A DNA stretch of 64,000 bases from Argyresthia goedartella. Its lineage: Eukaryota; Arthropoda; Insecta; Lepidoptera; Argyresthiidae. The position numbers were made by a program, and so were the translations under genes. Within the stretch, counting starts at the first letter, position 1; every line of letters begins with the position of its first letter. The DNA lies in NCBI GenBank assembly GCA_949825045.1, contig OX463827.1, positions 1,076,501 to 1,140,500 on the forward strand, read 5' to 3'. A model generated the notes under the pieces. It saw nothing but the letters and a program-made list of their open reading frames with translations, ran no database searches and was not told the DNA's origin. Positions 9,419 to 20,163 of the stretch are shown one piece after another.

Positions 9419-10823
9419 GCCTGGAAATAAAATAAAAAAGAATGGGTGCTCCGAACAAAATTAAAATAAAACAGAAGGAATAAAGACTTGCAGTTAGTAG
9501 CTGTAGTACGGATATGATAGTTCCTAATTCCCTATATAGCTATTCTACGTCAAAGTCAACAAGTTTCAATTAAACTATTACAAGTCAATATAGGTTAACA
9601 GTATAAATGTCCTGAACTAATGAAAGTTATACTTATTATCTAACAATTTTAGTCGTTTTGCAAGTGTTGTGATGATCAGCTGTGAAGTGAGTACCTAATA
9701 TGTCTCTAGAATCACCTACAAGCTTACATTATATTCGCACTAATTGCCAAGGTCTAACCTACCAGTGCACTTGTGTATATCGTGTAATAATTATGAGTGA
9801 ACAGCTAGTTTTATCGTCAAAAGTACTTCCACAGATTGTCAAGTGCTAAGAGACAAAACAAAGACGCTGCGGTGTGAGGATGGACGTTTCTCACAATAGT
9901 GAGAGTTGAGCAGTATGTAGTGTATAAGTATATAGTTAAGTTCAAGTCATATACTTGTAAAATATGAATAAGCAAATATGAAAACAATACTCCCCCGGGG
10001 TTTTTCCGTTGGCAGTTTGAAATTTCCTTTGTCTTTCGGTCCGTGATCGATTATTTTATCACAATTACAATTCTGTCCACATTTAGCACTGGCACACTTT
10101 AGTTGACTAAACAAACACTTAAATTAACACTATATTCACAAATAGACGAATTAAAACAAATTAATTTAGTTAAAATACAGCACAGCTGTTTTTGACGTGT
10201 AGCCTCGGGTCAATCAAAATGAACCAGTTATAGACCAACAGTTATATAAATATGTATATATTACAAATAAGAGTGGTATTGTGTATGTATGCAGAGAATG
10301 TTAAGGATAAATAAAGATAATTCATAATCAGTTTAATTTTATGAGGGATGTAATGTGGATATAAATAATGTAAAATAAATATAATGTGTATGTGTGTTTA
10401 AATTAGTGATTATGTAGGAATATAAATAAATATGTGTGTGTTATTATTATTATTACTTAGGTACAAACGGATAGGAGGGCTTCGGTTTTGTCATAATCTA
10501 GAGTCGAGTTAGTTATTGTAACCTTAGCCTCTGGGATGCTGGAGTGTTTAATGTCAGTGTTCGTACAGACTACGTTGTATGTAAAGGGGAAGGAGAAGGA
10601 ACTGAATCTCTGAGCAAATGCCGTACGGACAGTGGGCGTATATATCTTTGTAGAGTCACGGCCGCGCGCATAATGCTAAGGTAAGGTAAGAAAACACCTA
10701 AGCGCTGATTTTCAGTCAGAGCCAGCGGTGACCCACAAATGTCGGCAAGCGTGTTATCGTGGTGTATAGATATATTAATAAATAGTCATATGATATAATA
10801 CTTGTATAAATGCTGTCAATACA
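9419..10823. other. Presumed LINE 5' UTR, then unrecognised sequence
   Basis: The first several hundred bases should include the 5' UTR and internal promoter of CR1 copy 1, but no boundary could be read. The rest is AT-rich with a (TTA)n microsatellite at about 10440-10457. No open frame with family features was found. Confidence 0.4.
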
Positions 10824-11240
10824 ATATAGTAGTTTATGTGACTGCTACATAATGGAGGGAATCAATACTCGAGTGCGGGTTTTAATGCCTAATTATGTAC
10901 AGTTACATGCACTAGTTTATCTACACACATATAACAAGCTCTCTTTGATGTGTTTAGGAACCGCATGTTTGACCGGCATTGTGGCATTGATCATTGCTCT
11001 GCAGTTGTTTAGCTTGTTCTGTAGCACCAACTTCACAGACAAACTAGGGGCGGCGCAGGCGGGCGTCGGCGTTCGAAATTTGAACGTCACAATTTGACAA
11101 ATTTTTGTACATTATGGTACATAATGTACAAATTTTCAGATAAGAAATGAGTTTTTACCAAATAGTTTTACTTTAAGCTGGTCTTAACGTGCGGTTTTTA
11201 GACGCAGTAAAGAGGGTTTATAATACGTGTGTAGATAAAA
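10824..11240 (+). mobile_element. MITE-like repeat R, copy 1
   Basis: Four related copies occur in the window (also 36251-36655, 37332-37668 and part at 42206-42395), all beginning TAGTAGTTTATGTGACTG or a close variant. Within this copy, 10916-10932 (TTTATCTACACACATAT) and 11223-11239 (ATACGTGTGTAGATAAA) form 17-bp terminal inverted repeats with one mismatch, enclosing a 324-bp core. The outer part contains an imperfect palindrome around ACTCGAG. A 95-codon frame crosses it but is broken in the sister copies, so I treat it as non-coding. The size and TIRs suggest a MITE; the superfamily is unknown. Confidence 0.6.
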
Positions 11241-11494
11241 TATATTAAAGTACTTATCAATGATATTGTTCAGTTTAATAAAAATTAACAATTTTAAAAA
11301 CTAAAACATAAGCACAGCCCGCCACAGCCAAAAAACCAAAACACACAAGCATGTGACAGGACGACACAGCAGAGCGGAACTTAACAAGACACCAGAGAGG
11401 AAGACGAGACACAAAAAAGAACAAAAAGAATATTTAGAAAAATTATGAAAATTGATTACCAGTTCAATCGGAAAGTCATAAGGTAACGGAAGAG

Positions 11495-11537
11495 TTAATA
11501 GGAATATGGTAGTATCTGCTGTTCAAGCAGGTATACC
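11495..11537 (-). pseudogene. LINE-B ORF2, last codons and stop
   Basis: If the BEL/Pao insertion at 11538-18838 and one copy of its 5-bp target duplication are ignored, the minus-strand frame that ends at 18844 continues here for about 13 more codons to a TAA at 11495-11497. This is the usual C-terminal end for a LINE ORF2. It identifies the target of the BEL insertion as the last codons of LINE-B. Confidence 0.6.
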
Positions 11538-12120
11538 TGTTCGATTCCAAATCGATTATCGATCGATGGTTTCTGAACGGTCATTTTTAATTTGACGTTA
11601 GCTGTCAATCTGGCAGTTTTGACAGCTAACGTCAAATTAAAAATGACGGACGAAATTTGCAACTGACGGACGAAAGCCCTCGCAATGTAAACGCGTTTTG
11701 ATTAGGGTGTTGAAATTAAATCGCAGGGCATCTGGAATGTATTCGGGATTCCCTCAGGATTGTTAATATAGCTTAGTGTGCCGTTGTCTCTCGAACCAGA
11801 TAAAGTTCGGATTTTCGTGCCCGATTTATATTTACCAGTAGAAACATAACCTGTGCTGGACACTGTGCTCACCACGCTAGCCCGCCAGTCATACCTGGTT
11901 GGCTGAAGAACCTGTCTACCAAGAAGAGCCTAGGGTGCACCCGGGCCTTGCAGAGAGACAGGAGGTTGACGGGACCGAAGCACAGACCAGGTTAGATCTA
12001 CCCCACATAACTTCAGCTCGGTGAATCGCCGACGTTCATCACTTCTTGGCACCTGATCGTCACGCTACCTCGTAGCTCATGAGCCCCTACGAGGTCATTA
12101 GGTGCTGAGAAGCCTGAACA
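11538..12120 (+). repeat. 5' LTR of BEL/Pao element, 583 bp
   Basis: Begins TGTTCGATTCC and ends CCTGAACA, giving TGTTC/GAACA terminal inverted repeats. It matches 18293-18838 nearly base for base, except that it has 37 extra bp near its start. These create 27-bp perfect inverted arms at 11581-11607 and 11620-11646. Confidence 0.95.
11581..11646. repeat. 27-bp perfect inverted repeat inside the 5' LTR
   Basis: Arm 11581-11607 is the exact reverse complement of 11620-11646, with a 12-nt loop. The 3' LTR retains the left arm (from 18337) but lacks most of the right arm because of the 37-bp indel. Confidence 0.9.
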
Positions 12121-12123
12121 TTT

Positions 12124-12135
12124 TGGTAGCAGAGC
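12124..12135 (+). promoter_or_regulatory. Primer-binding site, probably initiator tRNA-Met
   Basis: Three bases after the 5' LTR comes TGGTAGCAGAGC. It is complementary to the 3' end of insect initiator tRNA-Met (ending GCTCTGCTACCA) as remembered. Position and the leading TGG fit a minus-strand primer site. The tRNA identity should be checked against a tRNA set. Confidence 0.65.
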
Positions 12136-12659
12136 GTGGTTTCCTGAGATTTGCAGCCGTCAAGGGCTCCAGGAAGGCACGATTTGGGACTATCAATCTG
12201 TAGGTATAGGCGGTTAGGTAACTTGGTTGTTCCTGTATCCACATAGATTGGTAGTATTGTAAGCTATAAGTCTATTGCTGGTAGTAGACAGACAGATATT
12301 GAATTGAAATTTGCATTGAATTACCAGTTAGTCAATCTATTAGTGGTCAAGTAATGCTATTGAATGAATGTTTTGGTTAACATAGGTAGTTACATCTATT
12401 GATAGCAGGCTATTACATTGTTTTCAGTTTATAGCAATTTATAACTTGAACTAATATTGACTATCTGTGTGTGTTATTATGATAAAGGTAAACTAAATTG
12501 TTATTTACAGAATTTATATAGATATAAAACTCGGTTCCTATTGTTTAAGGAAAACAACATTGTTTAAGTTATAGTTTAGGGTTCCCTCGTTTGGGTTATA
12601 AACTGGAGGGTCCAATCAAATTGAGTTACTGCGAATTGTGAGTAAGTATCGTTCCGATC

Positions 12660-13256
12660 ATGTCGTTATCTGAAATCCAGAAGGGTGTTTCTAAGGAACT
12701 CAGATGGTTTTCCTCCGCACACGGTCTGATAGACCGTTTAGATAGGCATGATGTGGTATTGGAGCGGTCTATGGACGTTAAGGAACGTTACAATAGGGTG
12801 CTCGAATTGTCCGCGCAGGCGGAATCAGTTGATGGTTGTGCACCTGACAGGCTGTCACGGTTGATAGGGGATGTCGACCAATGCATGGAGATGGCAGCTG
12901 CTATCACGCAGAAGGCTGCGGACATACGTAGACAGCGCGAGTCCAGCCATGATGGTGACATTGAAGCACCTCTGCCGCATCAGGGATCGGGGTCCAGGTT
13001 ACCTGCCATAACTATGCCTACCTTTGACGGCGTGTCCGGTGAATGGATGAGCTTCATCAATCTGTTCGACAGTTTGGTGCACATGCGATCGGACATTACC
13101 AAGTCTGTCAAGATGGCTCAGCTGGTGGCAGCATTGAGGGGTGAGCCTAGGGAGCTGGTCGCTCATTTGACAGTTACGAGGGTAACTATGAGACGGCCAG
13201 GCAATTGTTGGTCAGACGTTACCACAACAAACGGAGGTTGGCCGATGCCCAACTGA
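12660..13256 (+). pseudogene. BEL/Pao gag, N-terminal part
   Basis: An open frame from ATG 12660, following a 540-nt leader. The protein has the BEL gag pattern: a helical N-terminal region, then LPAITMPTFDG followed by W-x-x-F-xx-L-F-D-SLVH, which is characteristic of BEL/Pao capsid precursors. The true frame is lost at about 13178, where one base is missing relative to the conserved reading. The final ~25 residues of this frame are therefore out of register, and the gene continues in the frame of 13205-13861. Confidence 0.85.
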
Positions 13257-13861
13257 ACCGTTTGTTTAGCATCCCGGTTGTGAACAAGGTCGGGGCCATA
13301 CAGACGGAGGTTTTGAACCCATTGTTGTCCGTCACCAGGGCTCTAGAGAATCTTGGACTTCCGGTTGGTGAATGGTCGTACCTACTGTTGTACATTGTAC
13401 TTTTCCGCCTACCCGCTGACGTGCAGACTCGTTTCGAACAGTCTCACGGGAGGTCGGCCGAGGACCTGCCCGCCTTCTCCGACTTGGTCGGATTTTTGGA
13501 AGAGGAGGCTCGACGGGCAGATAATTTGGGGTTGACGGTCACCCATCCTTCGGAGCCACAGAGAGCTGCCGGGAGCGCTGTGAGTAGGGGCCCTCCGACG
13601 TGGAAGGACCGCACCAACCGGCAGTCATATGGGACTGTGAGTGCATTGACCCCACATGGTGAGACCTGCCCATGTTGTAGGCAGATTGGCCATGTTGTGG
13701 CCAATTGCAATAAGTTCGGGGAACTTAGGGTTCAGGGACGGCGATGGATGGCCAAGCAGAGGAGCTGGTGTTTCCTGTGCCTCGGGCCACACATGGCTAG
13801 GGACTGCGCACAAAAATGTGCGGATATTGTGGTGGGGCCCACAACAATCTGTTTTGCATGA
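13205..13861 (+). pseudogene. BEL/Pao gag, middle part with zinc knuckles
   Basis: Continues gag after the first frame break. It starts in VRRYHNKRRL, typical of BEL gag. Near its end are two zinc-knuckle-like motifs: C-x2-C-x4-H-x4-C around residue 155, and CFLC-x3-H-x4-C about 35 residues later (one residue shorter than usual). After the second knuckle the frame is lost in an A5 run at 13812-13816. The third knuckle is in the next frame. Confidence 0.85.
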
Positions 13862-14370
13862 ACCGGTCCGGCCAACAGCCACCACAGGGCCGTACCCAGG
13901 GTGACACGGCATGGGGCCCTGAGAATTCGTTTGCGACTCGGAGCGCAACTCAGGGGCCAACGTCCCCACATGCACAGGGCAGTACTAGGGTGCAGGGCCG
14001 CACTCAGGATCATTACATGGGGGGCCCTGAGTTTTCGGTTGCGACTCAGCATCCGACTCAGCGGGACATTGGGTGTGTTGAGCAGGCCGTAACGGGCGGG
14101 TGGCATGGGACACCTTCGAGCTATGCGGGTGCGGTTCGGACGCCGCCTCAGTTGTCGCCCCGCTCGTCGCCTCGTCCTCGTCGGTCACATGTGATGTCCC
14201 CCCCGCTCATGGAGCGGCCACGGTTGAATTCACGCCCACCCCCCTTTACGGGGCGTCGTAGGGTGGCAATGGAACCGGCGCGTGGGCCATTTGTACAATG
14301 GAACCCTCTGGCGTATAGCTGCATACCTGAGCGGTTACAGGCAGATTGGGGCCCCGGGGGCCCTCGCTAG
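13816..14370 (+). pseudogene. BEL/Pao gag, C-terminal part ending in TAG
   Basis: Opens directly with the third knuckle (CGYC-x3-H-x4-C), so it continues gag after a one-base break. The rest is a Gly/Pro/Thr/Gln-rich linker. The TAG at 14368-14370 is in the same frame as the following protease. Since BEL elements normally have one gag-pol frame, the TAG is either a nonsense mutation or a readthrough stop; the sequence alone does not decide. The GGCCCT-rich tract before it (14349-14364) is GC-rich and could pair. Confidence 0.75.
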
Positions 14371-14412
14371 GAATTTACGGCCCAACAATTTGTTGCCCCC
14401 CAACCGGAGACG

Positions 14413-17400
14413 GTGGTGTTACCGATCGCCTCTGTGCTTGTTTGGGGTTTGGCGGGCAACCCAACATACGTTCGCGCCCTATTAGATTCTGGAGCTCAGG
14501 GCTGCATTGTATCGAATGATTTAGCAAAATGGTTGGGCCTCAAGGTAAATAGGTATAATAAATCAATACGGGGCGTGGGGAATGTTACGGTTACGAATGT
14601 AGTTGGTCAATCGGTGATCACGTTCTCTCCACGTTATGACATTTTGACAAAAACATCCGTGCAAGCTTTAGTAATGACGCATGTCATGGGCAGACACCCC
14701 TTGGTGAAGTTGAATCCGGCCGTTCGATTCCTGACAACAGGACTCAAGTTGGCGGATCCCGATTTTGACACTCCAGCCCCGGTCGACCTGCTACTGGGAG
14801 CAGACGTTCTGGGTAGGTTTCTGTTGTCGGATCGGCGAGTTCTTCAGCCGGACGGGTTGATTGCTGTGGATACTAAGTTTGGTCACGTGATCATGGGTCC
14901 GGCATTGCCAATGGTTAGGCCTGCCGAGTCAGATGGCATACTTATTGGCTCAGCGTTGTCAGACGCTATCCAACGTTTCTGGGAGATAGAGGAAGCTCCC
15001 ACCGTTCGTCGAGTCGACGCAGACGAAGAAGAGTGCGAGTTGTTTTACCAGAATAGTACTGGTCGCCTTCGTTCTGGTCGTTTTGTAACTCGACTGCCTT
15101 TCAGGGCCGATCGACCGCCACTAGGAGAATCTGGGAAGATGGCTGAGACGAGATTGATGTCGATGGAGCGTAGGATGTCAAAGGACGCCGTATTTAAACA
15201 AAAATACGTCGATTTCATGAGGGAGTATGAGTCGTTAGGACACATGTCGGTATCGGGTGTGGACTGGAGATCTGAGGATCATTGTTTCCTTCCACACCAT
15301 GCCGTCCTGCGAACCCCTACCGGCAAGATTCAAGTTGTTTTTGATGGGTCAGCACCTACCTCGAACGGGATGTCCCTGAATCAGTGTCTACATTCGGGAC
15401 CCAAGTTGAGTCGTGATATTTCGGATATTCTCACGAGCTTTCGGAGACACCAGATTGTATTTGTCGCAGACATTCGGATGATGTTTAGGCAAACGGTAAT
15501 TCATCCTGCTGACAGAATGTATCAGTTGATACTTTGGCGTGAGTCCACGGCCGAGCCAGTCAAGGTCTATGAGTTAAACACGAACACGCATGGGTTACGG
15601 TCTAGCCCGTATTTGGCGATGCGTACCCTGCGGGAGTTGGCGTCGCGTGACCGTGTGAGCTATCCTAGAGCCGCCGCTATCCTGGAGCAAGATTTGTACG
15701 TCGATGACGTCTGCACAGGGTCAGCCAGTGTAGAGGAAGCTCTGGACCGACGTGACGAGCTCATTCAATTGCTGGAACGAGGCGGCTATGAACTACGCAA
15801 GTGGATGTCCAACTCCCCTGAGTTGATGGCTGGTCTCCCAGATGAGTTTCAACAAGACCCGCACGTTTTTGATAATCCTGACAACCCTAACATGTTGTCA
15901 GTGCTTGGAATTCAGTACCGGCCCGTCCATGATGAGTTTACCTATCGGGTGGTTTTAGAAACACCGAAGGCCTGGACGAAGCGGTCAGTACTGTCAACGA
16001 TTGCGAGAACGTTCGACCCGAATGGATGGATTTCTCCAGTCACCTTTGCTCTCAAATGTTTTATGCAAAGGCTATGGGCGGCTCAGTTGACCTGGGACAC
16101 CCACCTCTCAGGTGATTTGTTGACTGATTGGACGCGAATGTTCACCTCGCTATCGGACATAAATAATGTATCGCTGCCGAGGAAATTGGTCCCTGCTGGG
16201 GATTACAGAGCAACCCTTCACGGGTTTTGTGATGCCTCTGAACGAGGGTTTGCGGCAGCGGTTTATTTGCGAACCGTCACCTCCACCGGGGAGGTCGACG
16301 TGCGTTTGGTTTTGGCAAAAAACAAGGTAGCGCCTATTCGGAGAAGGATGACGATTCCAAAACTGGAACTGTCCGGGGCTGCTCTTTTGACCAAACTTTT
16401 GAATCACACTCTAACAGTGTTGCGTGGATCAGTGGTTTTGGAGGATACGGTGTACGCTTGGACGGACAGCCAGATTGTTTTGTGCTGGCTGAAGGCTTCG
16501 GTCCATAACTTAGAGGTTTTTGTTGCGAACCGTGTCTCCAAGATTGTGTCGTCTGAGGTCCCACTGACCTGGAGACATGTACCAGGAGAATTGAACCCGT
16601 CTGATTGTGCATCCAGGGGATGTCAGGCTCCTGAACTCGTTAGACACCATTTGTGGTGGGGACCACCCTGGCTTGCCAAGAGAGAATCGGACTGGCCCCA
16701 CAGCCATGTAGTAGTATCTTCGGATCATGGCCTCAGAGCGGCCGTGCATGTTACCCAGAAGGCTGAGGACCCTGACGCCGGGTTTCTGCTGGACCGGTAT
16801 AGCTCACTTGACAAGTTGATAAACGTGTCCATTTGGATTAGGAGATTCGCTCGAAATTGTCGTACTCCTCGCGATCAGCGAACGTTGAACCCTATTCTGA
16901 CTCCGGCAGAGCGAAACGAGTCGCTGTTGAATTTGGTCCGGTTGGTACAGTCCTCGAAGTTTGGGGCAGAATTGGAGATTATACGAAGTGGACGTTCGAA
17001 ATTGAAGGGAGCCGTCGCGCGTCTCAACCCCTTTGTTGATTCGACCGGGTTACTTCGGGTAGGAGGAAGATTGCGCAATGCGAATCTGTCGTATTCGGCT
17101 CGTCACCCACTTCTGCTCCCCAAGGGGGGACAGTTAGTTGAATTGCTGGTGACTGATCGTCATATTAAAAATGCGCATGCCGGCTGTAACGCGTTGTTGG
17201 CCACGCTCCAGCGGGAGTTTTGGATCTTATCTGCCCGCCGTGCCATACGGAACATCGTGTTTCGGTGCATGCCTTGGTATCGACTTAAGGCTGCCACGAT
17301 GCAACCTCTCATGGGGGACTTTCCCCCTGATCGTGTGAATGAGGTCAGACCGTTTTCAGGTGTTGGTACGGATTTTGCAGGACCGTTTATGGTGAAGAGT

Positions 17401-17733
17401 TCACGATTGCGTACCGCTAAGCAATACAAGGCGTACCTATGTGTGTTTGTTTGTTTATCCACCAAGGCGGTACATCTCGAGCTCGTTGCTGATCTCTCGA
17501 CAGAGGCTTTCATTGCTTGTTTGGATAGGTTTGTTTCTCGAAGGGGACTTCCAACTTTGATCCGCTCTGATAACGGCACTAACTACATAGATGCGGAACG
17601 ATACTTACGAGAGATAGTCAACTTTTTGAATGTAAATAAAGTGGATATTGGAACGGCCCTCTCCCGTCGGGGTATACAGTGGACCTTCAGCCCACCAATT
17701 TGCCCCACTGGGGTGGGATTTTTGAGGCCGTAG
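14413..17733 (+). pseudogene. BEL/Pao pol: protease, RT, RNase H, integrase (part)
   Basis: A 1106-codon frame, in phase with the preceding gag frame. The aspartic protease has ALLDSGAQG (Asp 25 of this frame). The reverse transcriptase has VVFDGSAP near residue 310, ADIRMMFRQ, and the catalytic YVDD at 429-432. RNase H has HGFCDASERGFAAAVY from residue 603 and a later AWTDSQIVLCWL block. Integrase has an HH-CC zinc domain in which the last Cys is replaced by Trp (codon 17285-17287), then GTDFAGP and SDNGTNY, giving the first two acidic residues of the D,D,E triad. The frame breaks near 17690, before the third acidic residue. The first ATG is a convenience start; the native product would be released from a polyprotein. 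Confidence 0.92.
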
Positions 17734-18260
17734 TTAAGTCAGCTAAGACGCACTTAGGGCGTATAGTAGGTCAGACCGCGCTGACTTTTGAGGAGCTCGC
17801 GACATTGTTTTGTAAGATCGAGGCCGTTCTCAATTCGCGACCGTTGTGTCCGCTCAGCTCGGTTCCAAATGACCTGGAGGCTCTGACCCCAGGCCATTTC
17901 TTGATAGGAGAGCCACTTAACGCGTTGCCCGAGCACCCCTTCGAGGGAGTGAAATTGTATCGGTTGTCAAGGTATCAGATGTTGCTGCAGTTTACTCAGA
18001 ATTTCTGGAAGCGTTGGTCGCTCGAGTATCTGCATATCTTACAACAGCGCCTTAAGTGGACTGACAAAACTAGCCCCCCTAGTGTTGGTGACCTCGTTCT
18101 GGTTAAGGATGCTAACCTACCGCCACTACGTTGGCGCAGGGGGCGTATTGTTAACTTGTTCCCTGGCAAGGACGGGACCCCCCGGTCTGCAGAGGTTCTA
18201 GTAGGAGGCTCGGTTCTAAAACGAGCGGTAGCAACGTTGTCTCGGCTGCCCGTAGATTAG
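17679..18260 (+). pseudogene. BEL/Pao integrase C-terminal part
   Basis: Continues integrase one frame over. Its first in-register residues are NLPHWGGIFEAVVKSAK, containing the catalytic Glu of the D,D,E triad. ALTPGHFLIGEPL and a basic C-terminal domain with GDLVLVKDANLPPLRWRRG follow, as expected for BEL/Pao integrases. The stop at 18258-18260 lies 33 bp before the 3' LTR, leaving no room for an envelope gene. Confidence 0.88.
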
Positions 18261-18292
18261 AGGACAGGTGGGTGCCTGTCCGGGCGGGTGAT

Positions 18293-18838
18293 TGTTCGAT
18301 TCCAAATCGATATTCGATCGATGGTTTCTGAACGGTCATTTTTAATTTGACGTTAGCTGTCAATCTGGCAGTTTTGACAACTGACGGACGAAAGCCCTCG
18401 CAATGTAAACGCGTTTTGATTAGGGTGTTGAAATTAAATCGCAGGGCATCTGGAATGTATTCGGGATTCCCTCAGGATTATTAATATAGCTGAGTGTGCC
18501 GTTGTCTCTCGAACCAGATAAAGTTCGGATTTTCGTGCCCGATTTGTATTTACCAGTAGAAACATAACCTGTGCTGGACACTGTGCTCACCACGCTAGCC
18601 CGCCAGTCATACCTGGTTGGCTGAAGAACCTGTCTACCAAGAAGAGCCTAGGGTGCACCCGGGCCTTGCAGAGAGACAGGAGGTTGACGGGACCGAAGCA
18701 CAGACCAGGTTAGATCTACCCCACATAACTTCAGCTCGGTGAATCGCCGACGTTCATCACTTCTTGGCACCTGATCGTCACGCTACCTCGTAGCTCATGG
18801 GCCCCTACGAGGTCATTAGGTGCTGAGAAGCCTTAACA
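18293..18838 (+). repeat. 3' LTR of BEL/Pao element, 546 bp
   Basis: Begins TGTTCGATTCC like the 5' LTR and ends CCTTAACA (one change from CCTGAACA). It lacks 37 bp present in the 5' LTR near the start. The target duplication ATACC follows at 18839-18843. Confidence 0.95.
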
Positions 18839-20076
18839 ATACCCTTAGCTCACGCCGAAAGATGCACCTACTTGTTGCATCACGGACTGGGGCAGAGATA
18901 TCATTCCAGTAGCTTGATGCCGCAAAACTGAATCTCCCGCGGAACGCTACCGTTCTATATGCAGGTGTAAGAATCCGACCCTTCATATGCATTCTACGCT
19001 GTCTCGCCGACCACTGCCAGCCTTTTAAATAGGTAGGTAGGTGATTCATAGCCGACAACACCAAACAGCAACGTTGCGAGGTGAAGTTGTCACCTCGCAT
19101 CATAACGTTCGCTCAATAACGGGGTGATGTGAGATCTAGGAGGTATTTTGAAGCAAAAATATGCACACGCTTTTTGGACACGTTGTATCGGCTTCTTCGT
19201 CCATCCAAGTATACAGCCACCATAAATGACATCATAGTAGTTAATTCTCGATAATATCAGAGATTCATAATGTATCGGCTTCTTCGTCCATCCAAGTATA
19301 CAGCCACCATAAATGACATCATAGTAGTTAATTCTCGATAATATCAGAGATTCATAAAGACTGATTCCCAAATCAGTACTAAGGTAATCGCGCATATTAT
19401 AAAGAACTTTGGTCATGAATTGGTCACGATCCTAACTATGTGGTTTTCGAAATGTAATTCCCCAATCATCGGTAGTCCAAAGTTTTTGGCTTCCACCACC
19501 CGTTCCACTGGTTCGCCCATGATGGCTTAATTCTTGGAGTATATGGCTTGTGACGTATTTTGGATTTGATGCTTTGTACCCATTACCATGTACTTGGATT
19601 TGGCTGAATTCAGTACGAGGCAATTTTTGTCAGACCAAGAAGCAATTTCGTCCAACTCTATATTAAAAGCACATTCTGCTGCAGCTGCATCAGTGGGCCT
19701 GGTTGATGAATAAAGTTTTACTTCGACTGCAGACAGATTATACTGGCATTTCTCTATACTTATAACAATGTCTGCACTGTACAAAATCAATATAAATGAA
19801 TAGGACCCTGTGGTACGCCTCTCATCAATGACTTCGTGGTTGAAAAACTCTGAGTACCATTCAGCCATCGCAAAACTACCGTCTGTGTTCGGCATGTTAG
19901 GTAGTTACCAAACCAGCGAACTGCGGAACTGTCAAATCCATAATACGACATTTTCGAAAGCAAAAGAGATGTTGAAACAATCGAGGGCTCTGGAGAAGTC
20001 TAGAAATACCAGAATTGTTCTCTTACCATCATCGAGTCTAGCAGTGCAGTATTAGTACCATGGCGTTTACGAAATC
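18839..20076 (-). pseudogene. LINE-B ORF2, reverse transcriptase C-terminal half
   Basis: Decayed minus-strand LINE coding sequence, read 5' to 3' from 20076 down to 18839. It shows FRKRHGTNTALLD (RT motif 2), ELDEIASWSDKNCLVLNSAK after the catalytic motif, LILSRINYYDVIYGGC, KKPIQRVQKACAYF and finally TVAFRGRFSFAASSYWN, the usual C-terminal block of many LINEs. Stops and frame changes are frequent. It joins exactly to 22417-24545 on the other side of the CR1 copy-2 insertion and to 11495-11537 across the BEL element. It carries an 87-bp in-frame tandem duplication at 19184-19357. The clade is not assigned. Confidence 0.8.
19184..19357 (-). repeat. 87-bp exact tandem duplication in LINE-B
   Basis: Two consecutive copies (19184-19270 and 19271-19357) appear identical. 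At 29 codons the duplication keeps frame, repeating the YESLILSRINYYDVIYGG block within the LINE protein. Confidence 0.92.
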
Positions 20077-20163
20077 AGTCAGTGACAAAAAGTCAGTGAC
20101 CACAACGGTAAATCTAAATTTAATGACTGGGCAACGTTTGGAATTCGTAAAAGTAGAGTTATC

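Larger units (their letters stand above)
11538..18838 (+). mobile_element. BEL/Pao LTR retrotransposon, nearly complete
   Basis: This 7.3-kb element has two LTRs, a primer-binding site, gag, and a single pol region with protease, reverse transcriptase, RNase H and integrase, in BEL/Pao style. A 5-bp target-site duplication, ATACC, is present at 11533-11537 and 18839-18843. No envelope-like frame lies between integrase and the 3' LTR. The LTRs are nearly identical apart from one 37-bp indel, so insertion was fairly recent. The coding region has three single-base reading-frame breaks (near 13178, 13812-13816 and 17690) and one in-frame TAG at 14368, so as sequenced it cannot make a full polyprotein. 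It is inserted into the old LINE-B. Confidence 0.93.

Noticed and set aside
10810..11097. 95-codon frame with a hydrophobic segment
   Set aside because: Lies in MITE-like repeat R; sister copies at 36.3 and 37.3 kb do not keep the frame.
13444..14188. Minus-strand open frames across BEL gag
   Set aside because: Composition artefacts opposite a GC-rich coding region with zinc knuckles on the plus strand.
18260..18292. Envelope-like gene in the BEL element
   Set aside because: Only 33 bp lie between the integrase stop and the 3' LTR.
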